DNA of 64,000 bases, from contig NZ_FNBD01000002.1 of assembly GCF_900102165.1 (NCBI RefSeq), positions 186,001 through 250,000 of the forward strand. The letters are read 5' to 3'. Both the position numbers and the translations under genes were made by a program. Source of the DNA: Cellulophaga baltica. Its GTDB lineage: Bacteria > Bacteroidota > Bacteroidia > Flavobacteriales > Flavobacteriaceae. This document shows positions 42,466-50,801 of the stretch, piece after piece (position 1 is the first letter of the stretch; every line of letters starts with the position of its first letter). Below the pieces are notes generated by a model, which did not search any database, was not told the origin of the DNA, and was given only the letters and a program-made list of their open reading frames with translations.

Positions 42466-45459
42466 TTATTTTACTTCTTCTGTCTCAACAATACCTTCTT
42501 GAGTACTATTCTTTAAAGTATCAAACATAACAGGTGTTGCGATAAATAATGAAGAGTAGGTACCTACTACTACCCCAATAATCATAGCAAACATAAATCC
42601 TCTTAAGGAATCTCCACCGAAAGCAAAGATTGCAAGAAGTACAATAACAGTGGTTAAAGATGTATTCAAAGTTCTTCCCAAAGTACTATTTAAAGCTAAG
42701 TTCGTATTCTCTCCAGCACTCCAACCTCTTTCCGCAATAATCTCACGAATACGGTCAAAAACTACCACGGTATCATTCAGTGAATATCCAATTACCGTTA
42801 GTATCGCTGCTATAAAGGCTTGATCTATTTCCATATTAAAAGGCATGATTTTACCAAAAATAGAGAAGATACCAAGTACAATTAATACATCATGGAATAC
42901 CGCAGTAACTGCTCCTAAAGAGAATTGCCATTTACGGAAACGGAATAAAATATATAAGAACACAACCGCTAAAGATCCAATAATAGCCCAAAAAGCATTG
43001 TTTTTAATATCATCAGCAATGGTAGGACCTACTTTTTTAGAAGACATGATACCAATAGCTTTATCATCATTTGCTACAGAAAAATCTGCAAATGTTGTTC
43101 CATCAGGGAAATACTTCTGTAAGGTTGTAAATAATTTATTCTGAATTTCAGTATCAACTTCAATACCTTCTACATTTACCTTGTAAGGTGTTGTAATCAT
43201 TACTTGATTATCCTCACCATAAGTTTTAACATTTGTACCACTACCAAAGACACCATTTAATTCTGTTGCCATTTCTGATGGATTCACAGGCTGCTCAAAA
43301 CGAACTTGGTATGAACGACCTCCTACGAAATCTACACCTTGCTGTAGTCCAGGACCAAAAAACAAAGAATATAAGCCAACAACTACTAATACCGTAGAAG
43401 CGATGTACGCAATTTTTCTTTTCCCTAAGAAATTAATATGTACGTTCTTGAATAAGTTTTTAGTTACTCCTGTAGAAAATTCTAATTTTCTATCTTTTGA
43501 AGCTAAGTACCACTCAATTAATAAACGAGTTATAAAAATAGCCGTGAATAATGAGGTTAAAATACCTACGATTAACGTTGTAGCAAAACCTTTAATAGGT
43601 CCAGAACCAAAAACAAATAGGATAACTGCGGTTAAACCTGTAGTAATGTTCGCATCTAAAATAGAAGATAGTGCATTACTAAAACCATCTGCAATAGCCA
43701 ATGACTTCCCTTTACCCTTAGCAATTTCTTCTTTAATACGTTCAAAAATAAGAACGTTTGCATCAACAGACATGCCAATAGTTAACACAATACCTGCAAT
43801 ACCAGGTAATGTTAATACCGCCTTGATACTTGTTAATACACCAAAGATTAAAAGTATGTTGAATAATAATGCAATATCAGCAAAAGCACCAGCTCTACCA
43901 TAATAGAAGATCATCCAAACTAAGACAAAAACCATGGCTATAGCGAAAGAATTAAAACCACTATCAATTGCTTCTTGCCCTAAAGATGGACCAACAATTT
44001 CTGATGCTATAATTTCTGCTTTCGCTGGTAACTTACCTGCTCTTAAAACGTTTGCAATATCTTTAGTTTCATTTATAGTAAATGCACCTGTTATTTCCGA
44101 ACGACCACCAGAAATACCTCCAACTTGAGTTACTCCAGGAGCAGTGTATACTTTGTTATCTAAAACAATTGCGATACCGGTACCATTAAGATTTGCATCA
44201 TTAGTAAGTTTCTGCCATTCTTTAGCCCCTTTGGTATTCATACTCATAGTTACCGCAGGTCTGTTGCGAGGATCAAAATCATCACGAGCATCACTAACTA
44301 CATCTCCACTAATTCTTGGCACACCTGCTCTGTTAGATTGTATTGCATACAAACCAACTATTTCCGCACCTTCGGTTGGTCTTTCCCATAAGAATTTTAC
44401 AAATTGTAATTCTTTAGGAACCAATCTTCTAATTTCTGGCATTTTTAAATAAGCAGAAATCTGTGCGGTATCTTGAGTTGAAGCTCTTACGAAAGCTTGC
44501 CCTCCTGGATCAGCAGGAATCAATAAGCTAATTAAAGGATTTACCTCACTAGCAAAATCAATAGAATCTTGAGCTACATCCGATAAAAGAGAATCTATCT
44601 CTGACTCTGGCTTCGTAACCGTTGCTGGTTCATCTACCTCTACAAGAGTTTTAAGTTTTTCGTTTGCTGCAAACAAAAACTGACTCAAGTTTTGATTATC
44701 TGGTCTGTACGTTTCCCAAAACTCCAATTGCGCCGTACTAGAAAGTAATTCTTGAGCACGAGCGATATCTTTTGCTCCAGGTAATTCTACTAAAATACGA
44801 CCTGATGTTCCTTCTCTTTGGATGTTAGGTTGTGTAACCCCAAAACCATCAATACGTTCTCTTAGTACTTCAAATGCTGAAATAATAGATTCATCTATTT
44901 TAGTTCTGATGATAGGCTTCACCTGATCATCGGTCATTTGAAAATTAATAACATCGCTTAGGCTCTTGTTAGCGAAAATTTCAGGAGATGCTAATTTCAC
45001 ATCCCCGTCTGTATCTGCTATTTTATCAAATTCCTGAAAAAATAAATCAACATACGTATCGCTACTGCTTTTTGAAGCTGCATCTGCGTTTGCTATTGCT
45101 TTGTTGAATTTAGCATTTGTTGTATTATTTGCTAAGCCTTTTAAAATATCTTTTACAGATATTTGAAGAGTAACATTTATACCTCCTTTTAAATCCAATC
45201 CTTTATTTAGCTCTTTCTTTTTAGCATCATTATAGGATGTAAATCCCATTATAGATTCTTCTCCGATAGAGTCTAAGTACTTGACCTCTAAATCTTTTCT
45301 TTGATCTAAATAATCAGTTTCAGTACTAGAAATACTGTTAGTAGCATAGGTTGCTGCTTTCTTTTCAACATTGTTCGTTATGAACGTGTAAGACAATTGA
45401 TAAATACTTACCAATCCAAACAAAAAAGCGAAAAGCTTTATAAGTCCTTTATTCTGCAT
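42466..45459 (-). CDS. secDF: SecDF fused preprotein translocase subunit
   Basis: The 997-residue protein joins SecD (about 1-640) and SecF (about 660-990) in one chain, as in most Bacteroidota. A first transmembrane helix (about 8-27) is followed by the long periplasmic P1 region. DLKGGINVTLQIS marks SecD domain 1, and six-helix bundles follow in each half. Conserved segments include TIGMSVDANVLIFERIKEE in SecD and IGYSLNDTVVVFDRIREI in SecF, whose Asp and Arg residues form the proton path. SecDF pulls translocating proteins from the periplasmic side using the proton gradient. A promoter is predicted about 42 bases before the start. Confidence 0.97.
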   Translation of the reverse strand: MQNKGLIKLFAFLFGLVSIYQLSYTFITNNVEKKAATYATNSISSTETDYLDQRKDLEVKYLDSIGEESIMGFTSYNDAKKKELNKGLDLKGGINVTLQISVKDILKGLANNTTNAKFNKAIANADAASKSSSDTYVDLFFQEFDKIADTDGDVKLASPEIFANKSLSDVINFQMTDDQVKPIIRTKIDESIISAFEVLRERIDGFGVTQPNIQREGTSGRILVELPGAKDIARAQELLSSTAQLEFWETYRPDNQNLSQFLFAANEKLKTLVEVDEPATVTKPESEIDSLLSDVAQDSIDFASEVNPLISLLIPADPGGQAFVRASTQDTAQISAYLKMPEIRRLVPKELQFVKFLWERPTEGAEIVGLYAIQSNRAGVPRISGDVVSDARDDFDPRNRPAVTMSMNTKGAKEWQKLTNDANLNGTGIAIVLDNKVYTAPGVTQVGGISGGRSEITGAFTINETKDIANVLRAGKLPAKAEIIASEIVGPSLGQEAIDSGFNSFAIAMVFVLVWMIFYYGRAGAFADIALLFNILLIFGVLTSIKAVLTLPGIAGIVLTIGMSVDANVLIFERIKEEIAKGKGKSLAIADGFSNALSSILDANITTGLTAVILFVFGSGPIKGFATTLIVGILTSLFTAIFITRLLIEWYLASKDRKLEFSTGVTKNLFKNVHINFLGKRKIAYIASTVLVVVGLYSLFFGPGLQQGVDFVGGRSYQVRFEQPVNPSEMATELNGVFGSGTNVKTYGEDNQVMITTPYKVNVEGIEVDTEIQNKLFTTLQKYFPDGTTFADFSVANDDKAIGIMSSKKVGPTIADDIKNNAFWAIIGSLAVVFLYILFRFRKWQFSLGAVTAVFHDVLIVLGIFSIFGKIMPFNMEIDQAFIAAILTVIGYSLNDTVVVFDRIREIIAERGWSAGENTNLALNSTLGRTLNTSLTTVIVLLAIFAFGGDSLRGFMFAMIIGVVVGTYSSLFIATPVMFDTLKNSTQEGIVETEEVK

Positions 45460-45500
45460 TAGTTACTATATTAATTTCTGGTTTTTTTTTTGTAAGCGTG

Positions 45501-45531
45501 CAAATATATCATTTAAGTAAGGAATTGACAA
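45501..45531 (-). promoter_or_regulatory. secDF promoter
   Basis: On the minus strand TTG, 20 bases, then TATATTTG fits the Bacteroidota pattern. The -7 box ends 41 bases before the secDF start codon. Confidence 0.6.
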
Positions 45532-45550
45532 TATTTTTTGCTTTTATAAA

Positions 45551-45583
45551 CAAGGGCAGTTATCAAACCGACAACTGCCCTTG
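45551..45583 (-). terminator. Terminator after mdh
   Basis: CAAGGGCAGTT and AACTGCCCTTG form an 11-pair stem with an 11-base loop. On the minus strand it is followed by a weak T-tract (TTTAT). It lies 23 bases after the mdh stop. Confidence 0.7.
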
Positions 45584-45606
45584 TTTTATTCAATTACTAG
45601 CGCAAA

Positions 45607-46533
45607 TTATAGCTCTAATAAATCGTTAGTCTTCTTAACGCCTACTGCACTTTCTTGCATTTTAGCTTTATCTGCATCACTTAAAGGAATATTTACTATT
45701 TTCTCAATACCATCTTTTCCTAAAATTACCGGAACTCCAATACAAAGGTCAGATAAATCATATTCCCCTTCTAAATAAGCAGAACATGGGAACATTTTCT
45801 TTTGATCACAAGCAATTGCCTGAACCATACTAGAAACAGCTGCTCCTGGTGCATACCATGCACTAGTTCCTAATAATTTAGTTAAAGTAGCCCCACCTAC
45901 CTTAGTGTCTTCTGCTACTTGAGTTAGTCTTTCTTCAGATAAAAACTCTGAAACTTTGATACTATTACGTGTTGCATGGCCTGTTAATGGCACCATACCT
46001 GTATCACTATGACCACCAATTACCATTCCGTCTACATCAGAAATAGGTGATTCTAATGCTTCTGCTAATCTATATTTGAAACGAGCACTATCTAAAGCAC
46101 CGCCCATACCAATAATCTTATTTTTAGCCAATCCTGTAGTTTTGTGTACCAAATATGTCATGGTATCCATTGGATTACTAACAACAATAAGGATAACGTT
46201 TGGTGAATATTTAATAAGATTAGAAGAAACCGTCTTAACTATACCTGCATTGATCCCTATTAATTCTTCTCTAGTCATTCCTGGCTTACGAGGAATCCCT
46301 GAAGTAATTACCGCAACATCACTACCTGCTGTTGCAGAATAATCATTAGTAATACCAGTTATTTTTGTATCGAAACCATTTAAAGAAGCTGTTTGCATTA
46401 AATCCATTGCTTTACCTTCTGCAAATCCTTCTTTAATATCTAACAATACTACTTCTGATGCAAAATTCTTTATGGCGATGTACTCAGCACAACTTGCACC
46501 AACAGCACCTGCTCCTACGACTGTAACTTTCAT
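45607..46533 (-). CDS. mdh: Malate dehydrogenase (NAD-linked, LDH-like)
   Basis: The 308-residue enzyme oxidises malate to oxaloacetate. The start chosen is Met at 46533, directly before the NAD-binding beginning KVTVVGAGAVGASCAEYIA; an earlier Met at 46566 lies inside a predicted -7 box. Substrate and catalysis are marked by GIPRKPGMTREELI with the substrate-binding arginines, VVSNPMDTMTYL, and the catalytic histidine in IGGHSDTGMVPL. Residues of the mobile loop typify malate rather than lactate. The genome also has the quinone-linked Mqo at 59632. Confidence 0.96.
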   Translation of the reverse strand: MKVTVVGAGAVGASCAEYIAIKNFASEVVLLDIKEGFAEGKAMDLMQTASLNGFDTKITGITNDYSATAGSDVAVITSGIPRKPGMTREELIGINAGIVKTVSSNLIKYSPNVILIVVSNPMDTMTYLVHKTTGLAKNKIIGMGGALDSARFKYRLAEALESPISDVDGMVIGGHSDTGMVPLTGHATRNSIKVSEFLSEERLTQVAEDTKVGGATLTKLLGTSAWYAPGAAVSSMVQAIACDQKKMFPCSAYLEGEYDLSDLCIGVPVILGKDGIEKIVNIPLSDADKAKMQESAVGVKKTNDLLEL

Positions 46534-46563
46534 TTTATTTTTTTTATATTGATTTAATTGCTC

Positions 46564-46571
46564 CAAAAATA
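46564..46571 (-). promoter_or_regulatory. Possible -7 box for mdh
   Basis: On the minus strand TATTTTTG fits TAnnTTTG, 30 bases from the Met at 46533. This supports the later mdh start. A clear -33 element was not found. Confidence 0.4.
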
Positions 46572-46776
46572 CTGAAATTTAATAGAAAATATAGCCTAAA
46601 CATTGACTTTTAAAATTGAATTTTGTTAGTTTTTTTACTTAAAAACCGACTTACAAATGTTAAAGAAAAGTGCAACTTGACGAATTTTCCTACAAAATTT
46701 TACCGTTGGTCGAAAAAAATAAAAAAAAACCAGTCATCTTTAGTATGTTTATCGTCCCAAATTAAACCTACTTACT

Positions 46777-47136
46777 ATGAAAAAGCACTCCCCTTTCATA
46801 GCGCTTTGTGCTATGTTACTTTTTGCAAGTTGCTCTAAAACAACTGTTAACAATGATCCCGTTATTGGCATATGGACCAATACCATTGAAAGCAATTCCG
46901 TAAATCAAAAAATTATTAAGACAGAATCTGAATGGATTTTTAATGATGCTTACTTAGGAAGGTATCACCAATACGAAAACAAAGGTCTTACGGTACAAAC
47001 TGATTTTAGTTGGAAGAAAACCGACGAAACATATACCATTTCATATCCAGGAACAGACATGCCAGATGATATTGTAATATTAGTACAATCTACATTACAA
47101 GAAACAGACGGTGCTATTCTGGCGGAGAGACAGTAA
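46777..47136 (+). CDS. Short lipoprotein, lipocalin-like
   Basis: The 119-residue protein has a lipobox ending LLFASC (Cys19). The mature part has IGIWTNTIE, ESEWIFNDAYLGRYHQYENKG, TDFSWKKTDETYTISYPG and DDIVILVQSTLQE, an alternating pattern compatible with a small beta-barrel or lipocalin-like fold. I do not recognise a specific family. It is isolated, with a hairpin after it. Confidence 0.7.
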   Translation: MKKHSPFIALCAMLLFASCSKTTVNNDPVIGIWTNTIESNSVNQKIIKTESEWIFNDAYLGRYHQYENKGLTVQTDFSWKKTDETYTISYPGTDMPDDIVILVQSTLQETDGAILAERQ

Positions 47137-47150
47137 ACTTAAAATACATG

Positions 47151-47178
47151 CATAAGCTGGTTTTAACGCTAGCTTATG
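47151..47178 (+). terminator. Hairpin after the short lipoprotein gene
   Basis: CATAAGCT and AGCTTATG form an eight-pair stem with a 12-base loop, followed by AT-rich sequence with a late TTTT. The T-tract is weak, so the call is uncertain. Confidence 0.4.
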
Positions 47179-47242
47179 TATATAATTTTCTTTCCCCTAT
47201 TTAGCAAATCAGTCCCTAATATTAGAGGAAATTATTATCTTT

Positions 47243-47653
47243 TTAGAAATTGGTTTCATATACTTCTGTGAGAATATTTTTTAGGTTATCCTCTGTAATC
47301 GGCTTAACAAAATAACCCGTTAATTCTTGAAACTCCTTGGCTTTTTGCTTATCTGAAGGTAAAGCAGAAGAAGTTACCAAGTAAATTCTAATCGATTTTT
47401 CTAATTTAGGCTTCAACTTTTTAAATTCTACTAAAAAACCCCAGCCATCTAAGAATGGCATATTTACATCCAATAGAATAACTTCCGGAACTTCCTGATG
47501 AACCTCTGTTTGGTTCGTGATGAAATTAATTGCCTGCTCCCCATCCGTAAAAGAACTTATCGCTATTCGTTCAGAAATTTTACTGAGTATTTTTTTTACC
47601 AAATACAGATAAATTTCATCATCATCTACCAATAAAATGTTTCCTTTTTTCAT
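47243..47653 (-). CDS. Single-domain response regulator (receiver only)
   Basis: The 136-residue protein is a lone receiver domain. The phosphoacceptor is Asp62 in VILLDVNMPFLDGWG, the acidic pocket is VDDDE near the N-terminus, the Thr/Ser switch is in LVTSSALPSD and the Lys is in YFVKPITEDN. There is no DNA-binding or enzymatic output domain, so it probably passes phosphate on or acts by protein contact. It starts 3 bases after the histidine kinase stop, so the two form a pair. Confidence 0.92.
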   Translation of the reverse strand: MKKGNILLVDDDEIYLYLVKKILSKISERIAISSFTDGEQAINFITNQTEVHQEVPEVILLDVNMPFLDGWGFLVEFKKLKPKLEKSIRIYLVTSSALPSDKQKAKEFQELTGYFVKPITEDNLKNILTEVYETNF

Positions 47654-47656
47654 TGC

Positions 47657-49453
47657 TTAAAAATTAATTTTAAAAGAAGTACCGAGCCCTTCTTTGCTAT
47701 CTACACTTATTTGAGCATTTAATGCCTCTAGTTGTGATTTTACTAGAAACAGCCCTACCCCTTTTCCTGATATATTTCTATGAAAACGCTTATAGAGCTT
47801 AAATACATTAGCGCCATGACGTTCTAAATTAATACCGACACCATTATCTCTAACATACAAAACCTTGGATCCATTTTCTATCTTACCTTCAAATAGCACA
47901 TAGGATTCACTTTTTTCTGTATCTCGATACTTTATTGCATTTGAAATGAAATTTTGAAGAATACTCTTTAAGTACAACTTTGAAAAACTTACCGCTTCCC
48001 ATTCCTTAAAATCAACAAGCACCTTAAGATTTTGTTCACCGAGCATTAAGTCTGAAAATTCATTTTTAACCAGCGCTATCAATTTAGAAACATTCAAAAA
48101 TTCAACCTTGATTTCATTTTGATCGAGTATGGCCATATACGCCCTAATATCTTCTGTTAATTCATAAATACTATTGGAAACAGTAGCCATTTTAGGCAGT
48201 AACGCTTTAATTTTATCCGGCTCTTTCTCTTCTTTCAGCATATCTATAATAACAGACAAACTAGTCACCGGAGACCTTAAATTATGTGACACTAAATAAT
48301 TAAACTCCTTTAGCTGATCATTTTTAATTGAAAGACTTTTATTAATATCTTGTATTTGGTAGTTATTTTTTTCTAATTGCGCTTTACTCCCCAATAATGC
48401 TTTATTTTTAGCTTCAAGGGCCACATAAAACTGCTCTTGTTGCTGCCTGGACTTAATAATATAATATGAAAGAATAAGTAGCACTATAACAGCAAAAAAA
48501 TTAAAAATAAGGAAATCTTTATATAGAGGCAAAAACCAAGTACCTAGAAATTCTGGTGAGATTTCTTGAACAATAACCCAATCTGTGGGGGTAATAATAA
48601 TTGGAATTGTACTGAAAATTCCTTCTTTTGAAATGAAGTCTTTTTTAAAATCAAAAACTTTAAAAGTATACACACTCCCTTGATCTACAAAATTTGTATC
48701 AATGGCTTTTTTTAAGGGTAAATGAGTTAAACTATAATTCTCTAGTAAGGCTTTTCCTGATTTTTGAATCTCATACCCTAAATCATAAGGCCTTGTATTG
48801 GAAGTGATGATATTGAAATTGGCATCTGTTAAATAAAAATTACCGTTGGTGATTTGCGCTTTTAATTGATTTAAAATTCGGCTCATTCTGTAATTAATCA
48901 CCACAATACCAATTTTCTCATTTAAAGTATTAAAGATGGGTGCCACCCCACGAACAACCGGCTTGTAAGGGGTTTCTAAAACACCATTCTCTCTATTCAA
49001 GTCAATAGCTGATAGAAATATTTCACCGCGTTTAAGCGCTAAACCACTTTGAACATAGGACCTGTTTTCTTTATTCTGCAACGGCCCAAACACCATATTT
49101 TTATCATCTTCCCTTTGGTACCGAAAAAATTCTTTTCCTTTAAGGTCTAAAAAACGAAATTGATCATAATCTTGAAACCCATTAATAATTTCAATATAAC
49201 TATCAATAAACCCAGAATGGTCTCTCATGGGGTCAAAAGCCACAGGATAATCAATTTCACTCCAATATTGGGTACTGAATACTAAGGAAGTATACAAGTC
49301 TAATAAATAATTCTTTTTATAGGCAGCTCCTCTTTCCTCCACCTGAACCAAACCCGAAAGCTGCTCTTCTTTCTGGTAAAAAATTAATACAAAGGTTAGA
49401 AGTAATATAGGAAAGTATAAGATCGCAAATATTTTAAGAACTTTTTTCCACAT
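47657..49453 (-). CDS. Sensor histidine kinase with periplasmic Cache-like domain
   Basis: The 598-residue protein has a first transmembrane helix (about 8-26), a periplasmic double-Cache-like sensor (about 40-300, RFLDLKGKEFFRYQ, SAIDLNRENG, GVAPIFNTLNEKIGIVVINY), and a second helix (about 312-333). A coiled coil leads to the phosphoacceptor His390 in YLVSHNLRSPVTSLS. The ATPase domain shows NFISNAIKYRD (N-box), DNGVGIN (G1) and GKGVGLFLVKSQLEAL (G2). It is followed after 3 bases by its receiver partner. Ligand unknown; the LuxQ-periplasm-like features suggest a small molecule. Confidence 0.93.
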   Translation of the reverse strand: MWKKVLKIFAILYFPILLLTFVLIFYQKEEQLSGLVQVEERGAAYKKNYLLDLYTSLVFSTQYWSEIDYPVAFDPMRDHSGFIDSYIEIINGFQDYDQFRFLDLKGKEFFRYQREDDKNMVFGPLQNKENRSYVQSGLALKRGEIFLSAIDLNRENGVLETPYKPVVRGVAPIFNTLNEKIGIVVINYRMSRILNQLKAQITNGNFYLTDANFNIITSNTRPYDLGYEIQKSGKALLENYSLTHLPLKKAIDTNFVDQGSVYTFKVFDFKKDFISKEGIFSTIPIIITPTDWVIVQEISPEFLGTWFLPLYKDFLIFNFFAVIVLLILSYYIIKSRQQQEQFYVALEAKNKALLGSKAQLEKNNYQIQDINKSLSIKNDQLKEFNYLVSHNLRSPVTSLSVIIDMLKEEKEPDKIKALLPKMATVSNSIYELTEDIRAYMAILDQNEIKVEFLNVSKLIALVKNEFSDLMLGEQNLKVLVDFKEWEAVSFSKLYLKSILQNFISNAIKYRDTEKSESYVLFEGKIENGSKVLYVRDNGVGINLERHGANVFKLYKRFHRNISGKGVGLFLVKSQLEALNAQISVDSKEGLGTSFKINF

Positions 49454-49645
49454 ATTGATCGTAATAAATTAATACATACGATATTCACAACGCTACAGCT
49501 ATATGAAAATATAAATAATTAGTACATATTTTCCTACTAAAATAAGAAAAAATAGAATATAAATAATAAGATTTACCACTTAATTTTAAAGCATTAATTC
49601 TTAGGACACTTTTACGCTCATAAAGGAAATACCACCACAAAACCA

Positions 49646-49690
49646 ATAAAAAAAATAAGGGTCGCCTATAGTATATAGACAACCCTTATT
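49646..49690 (-). terminator. Terminator after the DUF6588 gene
   Basis: On the minus strand AATAAGGGT and ACCCTTATT, with further pairing inside, form a stem followed by a T-tract of seven. It lies 24 bases after the stop. Confidence 0.75.
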
Positions 49691-49713
49691 TATATATTTT
49701 AATTTTCTTTTAC

Positions 49714-50727
49714 TTACCTAAACCCAAAGTTCACTCCTACAGATAAACTATTAAATTGCGCGATCGTATAATCTGCATGCAACCTAAAAAAACCAAGTTT
49801 TAATTTTGTACCTATGTTTGCTGTAGCTCCCGAAACTTTTTTAGTTAAAGTAAATGGATCTTCAATAGTTTGCTGAAAGGGTCCTTGCTGTACAATATAT
49901 GTACCTAGAACATCTGTCTTAGAATTCCCTGAGATATACCCTAAACCACCATAAAAATTAATAATTGGTAATTTTGTAGAAACTACTGCTTGAAAATTCC
50001 ATGAATTTATTTTTGCATCAATCTCCTGATTATCTCCTGCAATAAGATCCGTATCTGTAAAGTTATACGTCCCTGTTAAATGTGTGTACCCTATAACTCC
50101 TGATATAGCTACTGGCCAAATTTTCTCTGCTGGTAATAAGCTTGTGAATTCATGTTGCAAACCAACACCATAAAAACCTACAGCCACATCATCGGTATTT
50201 ATCTTAGGAAGAAAACGAGCTTTAATCTCAGTACCTTTAATTAGACCTACACTAACTTGTAAAAATGCGGAAGGAACAAAGTTAATGTTTTCGGAGGCCA
50301 AACCTGTTGGCAACTCAAACTCTTCTCTACTTGTTACTCCCGGAGCAATCTCTCCTTCTACAAACACTCTGATTCCTTCTAAATCCCCAAGGCCTGAAGA
50401 GACTATTTTAGAAACACTCCCATCTACAAACTGTAAATTATCATAATCCGCAGTATTTAATACGAAAGTCTTTTTATCTTCTTTATTTTTAAAAGAAGCC
50501 ATGTTTCCTATTATTGAAATCTCAAAACCACCAAGCGGCTTAGCTTCTCCAGAATTATACCATCCGTTAGAAATGCTATACACCATACCTTCTGATAGTG
50601 GCGCCATATAGGCATTTGTAAAACGTTCTGCATCTGCAACTCCTGCAGCAAAAATATCATTAAAATTAGATTGTGCTGCTCCTGTTGCACACATAATAAA
50701 ACTGACAAATAGAAAAATATGTTTCAT
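49714..50727 (-). CDS. DUF6588 family outer-membrane-type protein
   Basis: The 337-residue protein has a signal peptide (cut near ATGAAQ). Family features are FNDIFAAGVADAERFTNAYMAP at the start, and the barrel-like later part with KPLGGFEISI, FYGGLGYISGNSKTD and a terminal SVGVNFGFR with the aromatic C-terminus of outer-membrane barrels. The family is typical of Flavobacteriia and has no assigned function. It is downstream of gyrB on the same strand but separated by a strong hairpin. Confidence 0.82.
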   Translation of the reverse strand: MKHIFLFVSFIMCATGAAQSNFNDIFAAGVADAERFTNAYMAPLSEGMVYSISNGWYNSGEAKPLGGFEISIIGNMASFKNKEDKKTFVLNTADYDNLQFVDGSVSKIVSSGLGDLEGIRVFVEGEIAPGVTSREEFELPTGLASENINFVPSAFLQVSVGLIKGTEIKARFLPKINTDDVAVGFYGVGLQHEFTSLLPAEKIWPVAISGVIGYTHLTGTYNFTDTDLIAGDNQEIDAKINSWNFQAVVSTKLPIINFYGGLGYISGNSKTDVLGTYIVQQGPFQQTIEDPFTLTKKVSGATANIGTKLKLGFFRLHADYTIAQFNSLSVGVNFGFR

Positions 50728-50753
50728 GATTTTTTGTATTTGCCCTAAAACTA

Positions 50754-50782
50754 AAAAACTCGCACTTTAAGTGCGAGTTTTT
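50754..50782 (-). terminator. Terminator of gyrB
   Basis: AAAAACTCGCACTT and AAGTGCGAGTTTTT are exact inverses and end in T-tracts on both strands, 19 bases after the gyrB stop. Confidence 0.85.
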
Positions 50783-50801
50783 GTTGTGTAATTACTGTTT
50801 T

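Noticed and set aside
43403-43903. A 166-codon plus-strand open frame opposite secDF
   Set aside because: It lies entirely inside a strongly supported secDF frame and has no signature or start context; it is an antisense shadow.
46623-46838. A 71-codon plus-strand frame before the short lipoprotein gene
   Set aside because: Overlaps the start of a better-supported lipoprotein and shows no protein-like pattern.
49485-49682. A 65-codon minus-strand frame between the kinase and DUF6588 genes
   Set aside because: No recognisable start context, and its 5' end overlaps the terminator hairpin of the DUF6588 gene.
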